From: Puccinellia tenuiflora
Taxonomy: Eukaryota; Streptophyta; Magnoliopsida; Poales; Poaceae
Assembly (NCBI GenBank): GCA_012064385.1
Contig: QRDG01001733.1
Span: forward strand, 62,001-126,000
DNA: 64,000 nucleotides
Reading direction: 5' to 3'
Position numbers and translations under genes: made by a program. The notes under the pieces are model-generated. The model was not told the DNA's origin and did not search any database. It worked only from the letters and a program-made list of their open reading frames with translations. Positions within the stretch are counted from its first letter, which is position 1. Every line of letters begins with the position of its first letter. Shown piece after piece: positions 12,095 to 23,038 of the stretch.

Positions 12095-13333
12095 CTATGT
12101 AGGAGGCAGGCTCGTCGATACGAGGGTCGTCTTCTTCGGATCGGTTGGATGTATCTGATGTGCCCTTGTGTCGTTGGTTGCGTTGAAGGCCGACTCGGGT
12201 GGTGATTTTTTGCCCTCGGGGAAGAGGGTGCGATCGTTGGTGAGTGACAGCTCCTGGAGCTGCTCCTGCGCCCCAAACGATTCAGAGATCTTGTTAAATT
12301 TGCGGTCGCACTCGTCGGACCGCTCGAAGTCTCCGTTGACGGTGATGGTCCCATAAGGTCCTGGCATCTTGAGCTTGAGGTAGGCGTAGTGCGGGACTGC
12401 CATGAACTTGGCATATGCTGGTCGTCCAAGGATGACGTGATACTGCGACTTCCACTCCACCACCTTGAACTCCATCTTCGCCTTCCTGGAGTTTGCTGGC
12501 TCGCCGAAGATGACGTCGAGCATGATCGTGCCCAGGGGGTAAACCGGCCACCCAGGTACTATGCCGTGGAAGGTGTTGGTTGACGGCGCGAGGTTGGTTG
12601 TTAATATGTTCATCCCGCGCAGTGTGTCGGCGAACATGATGTTGATGCCGCTGCCGCCGTCCATAAAGACGTGGCTCATTGCGAAGCCACCGATCTGGGC
12701 ATCGAGGACGAGGGCTGAGTGCCCTGGCCGTGGCACCTGCGGTGGATGGTCTTCACGAGAGTAGACGATGCTTGCTTGGGACCACCTAAGGAATTCAGGC
12801 AGCACAGGTGGTGACTTGACGGCAAGGTGCACCTGCCTCGTTATGAGCTTCTGATCCCGGTTGGAAGGACGTCCTTTTTGTATCATGAACATGTGCCTGA
12901 CGGGTTTCGGGTAAGCTTCTTCGCCTGCTTGAGGTTCCTCGACGCATGGCTGGTGCTGAATGGCTCCCGCCATGTATCCTAGTGGCGGCAGGGCTGGAGG
13001 AGGTGGCGCCCCAATGGCTGGCGCACGTGGGACGACTGGCGCTTGCTGCTGAAGGAGGCGTGCATACTGCGCGTGCAACTCTTAAAAGCTCTCACAATCC
13101 TTCAGGAGGTGAGAGGACGTAAGGTTGCCATTCTCGTCCCTGAACATGTGAAATCTGCATGCAGTATGAAGAGTAGGGGGAGGACGTGGCACTCGTCCGT
13201 TGCGTGGCTGCCATGGTCGCCACTCTTGCTTGATGTTCTTGTTGTCTTTGTAACCGGTTGTTCGGCTGCCGCTTTTATAGCGACTACCGTCACAATTTCT
13301 TTGCTCGCGGCTATCGGGGAAACCCGCCGCCAC
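12095..13333 (-). pseudogene. Gypsy element 2 zinc knuckle and protease region
   Basis: The frame opens upstream with a Cys/His knuckle-like segment (CRFHMFRDENGN..LKDC, near 13100-13160). It is interrupted by TAA at 13082-13084 in a position where Gln would fit (CAA to TAA), then continues in the same frame to a TAG at 12095-12097. The second part carries the aspartic protease core VFMDGGSGINIM (near 12650) and conserved flanks (SALVLDAQIGGF, YHVILGRPAYAKFMAVPHYAYLKLKMPG). After the TAG the same frame continues with ESALVEFLREN and FAW, the start of RT. The protein would process the Gag-Pol polyprotein; this copy is broken. Confidence 0.75.
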
Positions 13334-13477
13334 GAGTTCTGTGCCTTCGGTGTCGTCGTATGCACGTGCCTTCCGCTTGTGACGGCGATTGTTGTTGCGG
13401 CGACTCCAAGAACCATGGTCGCCGGCTTCTACAGGTGTACCGCTGCGCTCGTTGCGTATAGAATCTTCTCCGTCTGC

Positions 13478-15480
13478 TCACTCATTGGCAATCTGCATGA
13501 GATGGGCGATGGTCTTTGGTTTTACTCTTCCGAGTGCTTCTTTCTGCTCGAGTCGATAGACGCCTCGGGTGAACACGTATATCGCGTTGTCTTCTGAGAT
13601 CCTCTCTGTAGAGTTACGGAGGAGGGTCCACCGTTGGATGTATTCGCGCAGCGTATCGTCTGGACGTTGCTTGCAGGCTCGCAGCTCCTCGAACGAAGCG
13701 GGCCGTTTACATGTGCCGACGAAGTTGCGAACGAAGTCCTCGCTGAAATCTTCCCAGCAAGTGTAAGCTCCCCACGGCAAGCTTTTGAGCCATGCTCGGG
13801 CTGACCCTGAGAGCATAAGCTGTATGTATTACATGGCAGTAGACGTAGAACCTCTCTGGCAAGTTACTGCCGTGAGGTAGTCTTCCAACCAGGCGGATGG
13901 TTCTTGTAGACCGTCGTACTTTGGCGTCCTAGAGGTTAGTCTGAATCCCTTTGGCATTCTTGCTTCTTGGATGCGGCGACTAAAGCACAATGCGCCGCAG
14001 GGCTCGAACTCTTCTTCAGAGTCTGAATCGTCACTACTCGCCTCGCGAGCAGCCCGCCTCGAGCGGTTCCTATTGACCTTGCTCTGCGTGATGACGTTGC
14101 GTGCATCTTCACCTTCCGCGAGATGATATCGATCTTCTCGTTTGCGAGTTGCGCGGCGCCTTCGATCGCGGGTAACGCGGTTTTCTCGGTCGCGAGCGGC
14201 ACGCTCATTGTTTACGCTGGCAATGCGATTCTCCTGATCCCGAGCAACGCGGTCGCCAAGTTGGCGGGTTTGCGGTTCATGCGTGTGGGCTTTGTTGACG
14301 CCGTGGAGGCGCGTTATTGCCAGCCGCTGCACCCGCGGCTGGTTGTGGTTCTTTTGGTATCAGATCTGCTCCTGCCATGCTGACGAACTTGATTTGCTGA
14401 CGGTGTAAAGCCGCCCGAGGGTCGCTCTCTGGAGGTTGCGTCGCTTGCAGGTATGTGGCTACCGACATGAGAGCGCCGGTAGCCGTTTTGGGGACTGGTA
14501 CCCCCCTCCCTCATCCAGAGACATGAAGGAGTTCTCCAAGTTGCGTGTGATATTAGCCCTTGTGTCCTCAGGAATACGCAAGTAGCGAGGCCGGTCACTA
14601 GGGTGTTGGGACCGTCCCGATGATTGGACGGATAGATCCGCCCGACGCGCGCTTGACAGACTGGCCTGCCTCTTGCGCTCCACGAGTACTCTCTCCTGAT
14701 CCTTCAGTTTAATGCTTTCCTGCCATAGTAGGTATTGGTAACATTGCAGGTCTTCGGCCGTGGCGTCATCCGCCGGAGAACCGTCTGCTATGGCCTTTAT
14801 CGCCTTTTCACCCATGGCTTGGGTGATATGCAACTGGGTTTGTCCGTTTTGCAGAGTGGCTGTGAACGGGTATGTGTGTTGCTCAGGTGGAGGAGGTGGG
14901 GCGCTTGGTGATGCTGCCGTTATTACGGTTGTTCCCGCGGCTGTTCCTGCGGGTACTGTCATGTATACTTGCACGGGGGGAATGCGCGGAATCTCCTCCA
15001 GATCCGAGTCATCTCCAAACACGGACTCGAAGGTTGTTTGGGTCCCGCCGATGGAGTATGCAGGGCTCGATCGCGGAGTCGATGAAGCATAGGGAATGAC
15101 CGCCGGCTCGGTCGTGCGCGCGAGGCTGATGGTTGGCGATGTAGATCGTGATGTCGCAGTCGAAAACGACGCGAGTTCATCAAACAATTCGCTCGAGAGT
15201 TCGTTGTCGGGGAGCCATAGCAGTCGATGAAATAGCGCGGGTTGCCGTTGCAAAGCGAGGTGTGTCCGTGAGGTGGAGCGTGCCCCACTTGTTGACGTAG
15301 AAGCATAGTTCGCCGAAGCTCACATCCACGCCCGCGTGTAGATCCGCGAAAGCCAGAAGCGTGACCGGCGAGTGTGGGCTGAATCCCAGAGAGCCGAAGA
15401 AGATCGGCGATTGCAGAGTCGGCGAGTCGCCGGTTGTCGATGATGAAGCCGCCGAATCCGTAGATCCAACACCAGTCTTT
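13478..15480 (-). pseudogene. Gypsy element 2 gag (frameshifted and with stops)
   Basis: Three pieces make up a gag. The N-terminal part (15253-14459) has Ser/Thr-rich and Gln/Glu-rich segments. A frameshift near 14460-14470 leads to a basic, Arg-rich middle region (14332-13829, RDREN-type repeats and an acidic DDSDSEEE run). In the same frame after a TAA at 13829-13831 comes the capsid core (13816-13478, SGSARAWLKSLPWGAYTCWEDFSEDF.., REYIQRWTLLRNS). The TAA follows ACTGCCATG where Gln is expected, so it is probably a C-to-T change. The start is uncertain; a frame open from the leader near 15596 may supply the original N-terminus through another frameshift. Confidence 0.7.
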
Positions 15481-15496
15481 CCCACAGACGGCGCCA
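15481..15496 (-). promoter_or_regulatory. Primer-binding site of gypsy element 2
   Basis: The minus strand reads TGGCGCCGTCTGTGGG two bases inside the LTR end. This is a classic plant gypsy primer-binding sequence, and its position confirms the LTR boundary. Confidence 0.8.
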
Positions 15497-15498
15497 AT

Positions 15499-15968
15499 TG
15501 ACGTGGGGTTACCACGCCAAATCCCTGGGAGGTCGTCCTTGGGTTTCGTGAAGAGGGGAAGAAGATGGTGGTGCTGGTAGATCCGTCGGCTGACAAGCAA
15601 GGTTTACCCAGGTTTAGGCCCCCGAAGGTAAAAGCCCTACGTCCTGCTTGTCTGGTATTGATCGAGGTTGCTTACAAGGGTTACAATGGCGAGATCGGTA
15701 GATGCGATCTCGCTAGGGTTTCTGGTGTCGAATATGAGCGTGTCCCCGGTCGGCGGCCCTCCCAGCCCTTATGTAGTAGGGCTGGGTCCCGGGAATCCTT
15801 TACCGACTAGGGTTACAATTAGGGAACATTACAACCGATGTAAGCTCCTTGCTTCTTGGGCTGTTTCCTTCGGTATGGGCCTTCTCTTTGGGCTTGTCCC
15901 ATGGGCCGCAGCTTATTTGAACACCATATATCTTAATCGTGGTACACCCAAAGGGTACAACCACGTCA
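15499..15968 (-). repeat. 5' LTR of gypsy element 2
   Basis: The 470-bp segment is bounded by perfect 8-bp inverted repeats TGACGTGG and CCACGTCA. The primer-binding site lies 2 bp inside one end. The bases just outside (15969-15973, agtag) are the candidate target-site duplication; the partner copy is not in the window. Confidence 0.85.
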
Positions 15969-15973
15969 AGTAG

Positions 15974-16640
15974 AAATGGTAAATTCTATTTTTTTTTGTG
16001 AATGAATGGTAAATTCGAATTTGCATGTGTACCCTTGTGAAGCGAGTATCAAAAATAAGATGAAAAAATGTCACCTTTGCATTTTTCACACATAATAGAC
16101 CATATCATGGCTTGTGCATGAGGATTGCAAATTTTCAACTTTTTGTTTGGTTACTTTCCAATATTCAAATGAACTTCAGCCAAATTTATCCAAGGTAATT
16201 CATTGAATTAGAGGCGTGTGATGGAATGCTTAGAAACATCACCAAAAAGTCATCATATTCATGTACCCAACTAGGAACATATGGAGGATCCATATGAGTG
16301 TTTAAGAATTCAAGAAATTTCTATGGAAATGTGGCAGGCTGTTTGCACCTCATTTTGGAAGAAAAAAACACAAAATATATTAAAAATGTCAAAACATGCC
16401 TGGTCTTGGCATGGACTCCTTTTATGGGTACAGAATACCACCAAAAGCGCCACCTGATTTTGACGATTTTTTATATAAATAATATGGTTCACAAAATGGC
16501 CTACCGTGTATGAACTTTCAAGGTTTTAAATCCAAATGACGGAGCGCATGCCATTTTTGGACGATTTTCCATGATAATTGCTTTAATTTTTACACAAACA
16601 TGTCCAGTACCATCTAAATCAACAGTGTCGAGAAACATTT
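15974..16640. other. Intergenic DNA, no gene seen
   Basis: AT-rich sequence with short ORFs only. Some phrases look like decayed transposon sequence, but I cannot assign them to a family. Confidence 0.4.
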
Positions 16641-16957
16641 CCCGATGACCCCGATTGTCTGGCGATCAATTTCTTCCCGATGACCATTATCCCCGTCGTT
16701 ATTGCTCGCATCCACACCTTCCTCGTGACCGCGTCCTACCCACGACCCGCAGAAGACAACGACCCTCTCCATCCCATCGACTACTTTCCCGGTGAGAAGC
16801 TCCTCCCCGGCAACCCCCTCCTCTCAGCCTCCTTTCAAGGTAATAATCAACCCTATCTTCTTTTATTTTTGCAGTTACTTCCTACTTTGTTTATTACATA
16901 TGTTTTGTTAAATGTATGCGTAGTCAAAATTGTACATCTATGATAAAATGTAATTTT

Positions 16958-16972
16958 AAGATACATGTAATT
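16958..16972. repeat. Left target-site duplication of the LINE
   Basis: The 15-mer aagatacatgtaatt recurs exactly at 21799-21813 after the A-tail of the LINE. Confidence 0.9.
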
Positions 16973-17437
16973 GGATGATGGTGGGACCTTTCCGTGTTGG
17001 ACTTTGCCTCTGTGGCGACTGGCGACTCTGCCGGCGACTGGCGTGATGCCGATCTCCTCTTCCTCCTGATTTCTTCTTTAGTTTTCCTGATTCCTTAATC
17101 TGTTCAGCGCTAGCTTTTCCTCCCAGATCCGTTCCTCTTGTTAGACCATCAGTCCATTCCCTATTTGGAGAAAGTGCAGCTTCTCAGCCTCGACAACATC
17201 CAGAATATTCCAGAAAAACTCTGTAATTTTTCACCTTGGTGCTTCCTCTGCTGTTGACGCCGCCGTGGCCGGCCGGCTACCCGCTGCCGCCACTGCATAC
17301 TGCCGTGACCTTATCTCTCTTTATCCAAGCTGTGACGGGAAAAGCCCCAAATTAGCTTCCCACAGTTCGCACACTGTAGATTTTTACCCTTCTCTGCATC
17401 AGAGTTCTTCTTCTGAGCGTTTTCTGCACAAGTTTCT

Positions 17438-20224
17438 GTGAATACTCCTCTCTTTGGAAAAAATTCTTGTGTACACGAGTTCGCCAGAGAGGGAGAAGCT
17501 GTCTCAATGAGAGCTGGGCTGGATCTTGCTGTTGGTGACGCCCGCACAGTGGCACCTCCCACTACAGTCTTGAAGTTCATTGGATGGAATTGCAGGGGAA
17601 AAGGTAGGAGCCTTGCTAACTCTACAAAAATGGAATATTTGGCCAGATTGAAGTATTCTACCGGTGCTCAGGTAATATTCCTTTCTGAAACTAGATCGTC
17701 TAAGTGTAGTGCTTCCCAGTTGAATGCTCGCTTTAATTGTACTGCTAGTTTTGTAGTTCCTTCGTTAGGGCTCTCTGGGGGTCTTTGGCTGCTCTGGACT
17801 GATGAAGTTCTTCTCTCAGTAAAGTTCTCAAATAGATATCTTATCCTAGCTCTTGTTCAACATATAGCTACTAATGTAGAGTTTGTGCTAGCTTGCGTCT
17901 ATGGGGATCCCCATCATCGTAATACTTGTATGATTTGGGAACATATCGCCAATTTTGTTTATGAAAACATGGGAAAGCCAGTGGTGTGTTTAGGTGACCT
18001 CAACAATATTATGTCTCATATGGAAACTACGTCTGCAAATATAAATTATAATCGTATGCGTGTTTTCAATGATTATGTGAAGCAATGTGGTCTTGTGGAC
18101 ATGGGGTTCAGTGGTCCTGCGTATACCTGGACCAACAAACGTTTTTCTTCTGTTCCGGTCTTTGAAAGGCTTGATAGATGCTTAGCTAACGCTGAATGGT
18201 GCGATCTTTTTCCTAATACAAATGTTTTTAATCTTCCTATCATGCTAAGTGATCACGCTCCTATTTTGGTTTCTACTGAATCTAAATGTTGCAAGCCAAA
18301 GCTAAAATTTAAATTTGAAAATTGGTGGACCATGGAAGAAGATTATCAGGAGGTTGCAAAACAGGCTTGGCATTCCACAAAACATAAACCTTTTTGTTCC
18401 AGGACTACTAACCTTGCAGGAACCCTTAAAAAGTGGTGTAAGAAAAAAAAGCCTATCCAGCAGCATTTAGACACCTTGCAGGAACAAATCAGTACCATCC
18501 AAAGGCAGCCTCCCCAAGAGCAGGACCATAAGCTAGAGGCAAGTCTCATTTCTCAGTATGAGAATAGCATGACCAAGCTCACAGAGTTTTATAGACAACG
18601 TGCGAAGAAGCATTGGGCTGTCAACGGTGATAGAAATACGTCCTTCTTCCATCATGCTGTTCTTAAGCGTAAGCGCCGCAATAGAATAGTATCCATTAAT
18701 AATGCTCAAGGAAATAGCCTTTATGATCCAGAGGATATTGCTCAGGAATTTATTGGCTATTTTAAAAATATTTTTCAATCTACGTGTCCTAACAATGAAA
18801 GACCTTATCTCCATACATCTCCTCCTCAAGATTTGCAGGAGTTTACCTATTCTATTCCAGACAAACAAGAGCTTTGGGAAATATTGAAGGCTATGAAAAA
18901 AAATGCCTCACCAGGACCTGATGGATTTAATGTTGGCTTCTACACATCAGCGTGGGAATGGATTGGTGATGATGTCACAACTCTGGTACGATACTTCTAC
19001 ACTACAGGTATCCTTCCACCACAAGTGAATGAAACTCAAATTGCTCTTATCCCAAAAAAAATAGTTTGTCTTGTGCCTGCTGATTTTAGACCCATTAGCT
19101 TGTGTAATGTAATTTACAAAGTCATTGCGAAATCCCTAGCAAACAGGCTTAAGCATCACCTACCTGATTATATTCATCCGTCCCAGCATGCTTTTATAGA
19201 AGGTAGCCGTATTAGTAACAACATAATCATAGCTCAAGAAATAGCTCATTCCTTCACGCTCAAATCCCATAATTGCAATGACTTCATGCTTAAGATCGAT
19301 CTTGCAAAGGCTTTTGACAGAGTTGAATGGCACTTTATTGCGTCTGCTCTTACACGAAAGGGATTACATGGTCATTTCATTAATCTTATACATGCATGCA
19401 TCTCTTCGCCCATTTTCTCTGTTATTATCAATGGTCAATCCTTTGGGCGATTCAAAAGTTCTAGAGGCATTAGGCAGGGATGCCCTCTATCCCCTTCACT
19501 TTTTGTCCTTGCAGTGAATGAGCTTTCTCTCTCTCTTCAGGAAGCACTACAAAAGAACCTCTTGTCAGGTATAGCTCTTGGACCACAATGCCCCCCCATT
19601 CATTCTCTCATGTTCGCTGATGATCTTTTGGTTTGTGGTAAAGCTAATATGCAGGAAGCTTCAGTTATAGCACAGGTTCTTCGAAATTTTTGTAATCTTT
19701 CAGGTCAGCTCCCAAACTGGAATAAGTCAGCCATCATGTTTAGTCATAATGTGGGCTTGCAGGTCAAGCAGCAGATCAAAAGTATCTTTCCAGTTCCTGA
19801 CATTGACAGTTCCTCCATTCATCTTGGGCATCCGCTCATCCTCCCAGCCAAAGATAGATCAGCTGCTTACAACTTTGTTTATGACAAATTTAAATCTAAA
19901 CTTAGTGCCTATAAAGCTAACAGACTCTCACATGCGGCAAGACTTACTCTTATAAAATCTATTTTTGCCTCTATACCTGTCTATTATATGTCAAATATTC
20001 TATTCTCCAAAAAGTTTCTTGCAAAACTAACAACAATTATTAGAAACTTTTGGTGGACAGGTGTTCGAGAAAATCCATCTACAAGGGTTTTATGCCTAAG
20101 AGCTTGGGCTGACATATGTACTGAAAAAAAAGATAGGTGGCTTAGGTGTCAGAAATCTGCAGGCTATCAATCAAAGTCTTGTCCTTTCAGCTGCTTGGAG
20201 ATTAGCAAAGGAACCTCAAAGTAA
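17438..20224 (+). pseudogene. LINE ORF2, first part: endonuclease and reverse transcriptase
   Basis: This frame encodes 928 residues. An apurinic-type endonuclease spans about residues 48-275 (FIGWNCRG start, VYGDPHH, CLGDLNNI, SDHAPIL). The RT spans about 450-760, with FRPISLCNVIYKVIAKSLANRL, DLAKAFDRVEW, GIRQGCPLSPSLF and the catalytic FADD near residue 726. The endonuclease nicks target DNA and the RT primes on the nick. The frame is lost at an 8-A run (20124-20131), where one extra A is the simplest explanation; the last ~30 residues are therefore out of frame. The ORF continues in another frame as the next feature. Confidence 0.85.
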
Positions 20225-21770
20225 CCTATCTCTCATCCTCAAGGCGAAATATCACAGTGACACTTCAATTTGGAGAGCCAAACACAATGTACCAAAATCA
20301 GCCTTTTGGACTGCTGTTCTAAAGGTAAGACCTCTTCTTATTTCAGCCTCCTTTTATCAATTGGTAGATGGTAGTAGTTCCATATGGAGTACTCCCTGGT
20401 TCTCTGAATGGCAAACTATTTATGATAATCTTATAATCCAACAGCCACCTTACTCTTATCCAGCTATAGTTAGTGATCTTTGGCTTTCTAATCAGAAAGC
20501 CTGGAACACTAATCTTGTTAACACTTTGTTTCATCCTCATACTGCACAAGCTATATTGCAAACTCCTATTATTAACACTACAGGACAAGATGTGTTGGTT
20601 TGGAAATTAACCCCTGCAGGTGATTGCTCTTCAAAAAGTGCGTACAAACATTGTTTTAAAAATCTAGCACTACCAGCAAACCAGCGACCAAAATCTGTTC
20701 CGCTTCAGATTGTAAATCTTCTCAATCAGGTTTGGAGAGACAAACTCATGGAGCCAAGAGTTCAAACTTTCGCATGGAGGCTACTTCGCCGAGCACTTCC
20801 AACGGGTAAGCGTGCAAGTAAGTTCTCAAAACATATTAGTGAAATCTGTGTTAGATGTGGTAACAAAGAGGATGAAATGCACATGTTTTTTCTTTGCCCT
20901 TTCTCAAAGGCAACTTGGTTCGCCTCTCCCTGGTATATTAGAACTAAAGTGCTGGTTGAACATAACCACTCTATTCCACAAATGATTAAGGCTTTACTAC
21001 ATTCAGCTCATCCTCATATCAATATAACCAACTTATACACTTTCTTGTGGTGCCTTTGGAAAGCACGAAATGATGCTCTGTTTGGAAGAAAAGTTTGTAA
21101 CCCATCACAGGTATACCCGATGGCGAATGCAATCTTGCAGGGCAAAAAGCTAGAGGATCTGATGGAAGGACATGATCAACACTTACCAACAGTTATTACA
21201 GAGCATCCAGTTACCGAACCATCTCTAGTTGTAGGTAAAGGAATTTTTTGCGATGCAGCCTGGACAAAGGAGGAAAACATACAATCTTCTCAAGCAGGTA
21301 TTGGTGTCATCATCCAACTTGGAGAAAATGAACATTGTCGACAGTTGCAGGTTTCGGCTTTGTCTCCTCCGGTCTCATCACCTCTCCAAGCTGAAGCATA
21401 TGGGTTGCTCCTCGCCACAATGATAGCAGATGTTCTTCACATCCCGGAACCACAATACTACACGGATTGCTCTGTACTTGCATCGGCGGCAGCGGCGAGT
21501 TCCATCTTCAATGTCACAGGTCACTGGAACATTAGGGCAATTCTTGCTTCAATACAGACGTCGCCATCTTTTATCCGCTCCAGAGTAGCGCACATCAATA
21601 GGTGTTTTAATGTCAAAGCTCACCACCAAGCAAAGTTAGCGATAAAAATTAAAAATAGGCCTGCAGCTCTCCGTTGTTTATCTTCGGATACAGGTCCTTG
21701 TGCAGCGAGAGATGTCCTCGCCTTGTCTATTGTGAGCATGTTCACACTGCTCTCTGTAAAATGTTGCTAA
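20124..21770 (+). pseudogene. LINE ORF2, second part: zinc-binding region and RNase H
   Basis: The continuation is open in the shifted frame from the A-run at 20124 through to 21770. It reads GGLGVRNLQAIN.. right after the A-run, as expected for plant LINEs. Next is a zf-RVT-like region (AWRLLRRALPTGKR, CVRCGNKEDEMHMFFLCPFSKATW, near 20780-20930). A C-terminal RNase H domain follows, with FCDAAW, AEAYGLLLA, YYTDCSVLA and a late AHHQA, matching the D-E-D-H/D pattern of RVT_3-type RNase H. RNase H would remove the RNA template strand. Without a corrective shift the domains cannot be made as one protein. Confidence 0.85.
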
Positions 21771-21798
21771 CGAAATAAAATCTTGAGTTGTTCAAAAA

Positions 21799-21813
21799 AA
21801 GATACATGTAATT
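21799..21813. repeat. Right target-site duplication of the LINE
   Basis: An exact copy of 16958-16972 directly after the A-tail. Confidence 0.9.
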
Positions 21814-22093
21814 TAATTTTCATTACTAGTTTTCTTTCTAAATTAATTAGTTTGCTTTTTTCTTTTGTAGATGTAGCGATGATGAGCCACCACACGCTAC
21901 AATGACGCCAGTAGCGGATCATAATAGGATCAAGGCCATGACCTGTCCGCTTGAGATCCGGTCCAAGGCCAGTAAACCGTGCACGATTTTAAACGTGTGC
22001 GATAGATTGATTGTGTACTAGTGATTTAAATTGATGGTGAATCAACGACAAGGCTAAGGAGCATCACAAAAAAGGTGGTGGTGGTGTTGGGGT

Positions 22094-22118
22094 GGGGGGG
22101 GGGGGGGGGGGGGGGGGG
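22094..22118 (+). repeat. Run of 25 G
   Basis: An uninterrupted G homopolymer. The true length may differ, because such runs are hard to sequence. Confidence 0.9.
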
Positions 22119-22154
22119 AGCGGGAAAAAAATTAGTCTACCACATTATATGGCT

Positions 22155-22258
22155 AGAAGTCAACCCTTGTAAATATATGGACCGCCCCTCAACATTAGAA
22201 AAGTACTCTGACCTACTAGTATTTCTAATTTCTAATGTTCGAAGGGTTGTTGACTTCT
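22155..22258. repeat. Imperfect inverted repeat near the 3' end of the zinc-finger gene
   Basis: The left arm has agaagtcaac-cctt and aacattagaaa. The right arm has their reverse complements (ttctaatgtt and aagggttgttgacttct). The arms differ by a 2-base gap and an insert of about 20 bases. It lies 75-180 bp past the stop codon of the minus-strand zinc-finger gene, so it would be in its 3' UTR or just beyond. Confidence 0.6.
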
Positions 22259-22332
22259 CGAGCAGCTCAACGCACATATTGAACTGCAAAAATTGTACTG
22301 TATAAATCAGGCGTGAATATCCTGTGTTGATC

Positions 22333-22905
22333 TTAACATCGGAAGTCAACCATCACCGGGAAATCCACGGCAAGCTGCAGCCTGTTGCCGCAATCGGCCG
22401 GGTCCTCCTCCAGTGCCGGCACGTTCAGGTCCAGCACCAGCTCGGCCGCCGCCGCCGTTGTCTTTTTCCTGTCGCCATCGTCTGTAGGTAGGAGGCCGAG
22501 GCTGAGGCTGAGGCCAGGGCCAAGCTTTTCCCCTGCTGCCGCGACGGCGCGGTGGCGGCGCATGTGGCCGCCGAGCGCCTGGCCGACGGCGAACTGCAGC
22601 CCGCAGATTGAGCAGCCGTGCACCTTGGGCTTGGGCGGCTCGGCGCCGTCCGCCAGGCGCGGCTTCTTGTGGCTGGCCCGGTGACCGCCGAGTGCCTGGA
22701 AGGACGGGAACTTCCGGTTGCAGGTCTTGCACTCGAACACCCTCTCCGGGGAGGACGGCCCGGCGACGACGGCGTGGTAGCCGTGGTGGTAGTGGTGGCC
22801 GGAGAAGAGCTGCATGATGCGCGCAATGTCCCTGCTGTCCAGGTCCAGTAGGCTGACGGACGTCGTTGCTTCGGCTTGCTGCCAAGACCTCTTGCCGTGA
22901 GCCAT
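22333..22905 (-). CDS. ZAT-type C2H2 zinc-finger repressor
   Basis: An intronless 190-residue protein. It has two plant-type C2H2 fingers, FECKTCNRKFPSFQALGGHRASH (about residues 57-79) and HGCSICGLQFAVGQALGGHMRRH (about 95-117), each with the QALGGH DNA-contact motif of plant EPF/ZAT proteins. Near the C-terminus, LDLNVPALEED contains the EAR/DLN repression motif. An N-terminal LLDLDSRDIARIMQL segment is like the leader of small ZAT proteins. The length and layout match ZAT11/ZAT12-like factors, nuclear repressors often induced by stress. A TATA box 126 bp upstream supports the start, and the C1-2i family is typically intronless. I cannot say which family member it is. The reading frame is intact and very GC-rich, unlike its AT-rich surroundings. 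Confidence 0.92.
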   Translation of the reverse strand: MAHGKRSWQQAEATTSVSLLDLDSRDIARIMQLFSGHHYHHGYHAVVAGPSSPERVFECKTCNRKFPSFQALGGHRASHKKPRLADGAEPPKPKVHGCSICGLQFAVGQALGGHMRRHRAVAAAGEKLGPGLSLSLGLLPTDDGDRKKTTAAAAELVLDLNVPALEEDPADCGNRLQLAVDFPVMVDFRC

Positions 22906-23030
22906 TAATCCAAGAACGATCAGAGCAAGCTAGCAAGTCGAAGAGAGAAAGGAGATGGAGGCCGATGATGAGACAGGTGTAATTGGAAGCAAGCTTCGGA
23001 ATGGTGGAAACGATGAGGAGATCCGGTGTA

Positions 23031-23038
23031 TATTTATA
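23031..23038 (-). promoter_or_regulatory. TATA box of the zinc-finger gene
   Basis: The minus strand reads TATAAATA within cctataaatatacacc. It ends 126 bp upstream of the ATG at 22905, leaving a 5' UTR of roughly 90-100 bp. Confidence 0.75.

Larger units (their letters stand above)
11939..15968 (-). mobile_element. Ty3/gypsy element 2 (5' LTR, gag, protease, first RT residues), truncated
   Basis: Read on the minus strand it has a 5' LTR (15968-15499), a primer-binding site, a broken gag, a protease and a UAG followed by the first residues of RT (an FAW..PADMPGIPRE block). RT similarity stops near 12010. The last ~70 bp (11939-12010) are not RT-like and could be a deletion junction or the 3' internal end of another element. 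Element 1 appears to have inserted here. The family is distinct from element 1: its LTR is 470 bp rather than 1067 bp. Confidence 0.75.
16973..21798 (+). mobile_element. LINE retrotransposon, 4.8 kb, with 15-bp target-site duplications
   Basis: The element carries an ORF2 (endonuclease, RT, zinc-binding and RNase H domains) and ends in a short A-run. It is bounded by perfect copies of a 15-bp target site. No ORF1 (gag-like) is visible in the 465 bp ahead of ORF2, so it is either 5'-truncated or of a single-ORF type. One frameshift breaks ORF2. The perfect target-site copies and nearly open ORF suggest recent insertion. Confidence 0.9.
16680..21905 (+). pseudogene. Possible two-exon gene fragment with a LINE in its intron
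   Basis: An ATG at 16680 opens a frame that reaches a good donor (ttcaag|gtaata, exon end 16839). After the LINE, a pyrimidine-rich acceptor (cttttgtag, exon start 21871) continues the frame for 11 residues to TGA at 21903-21905. The spliced product would be 64 residues, Pro-rich with a short hydrophobic N-terminus, and resembles nothing I recognise. The splice signals and phase agree, but the chance of coincidence is high. It could also be a captured fragment of a larger gene. Confidence 0.2.

Noticed and set aside
22094..22118. G-run as a possible G-quadruplex regulator
   Set aside because: A pure homopolymer of uncertain length next to intergenic DNA; nothing else points to a regulatory role.
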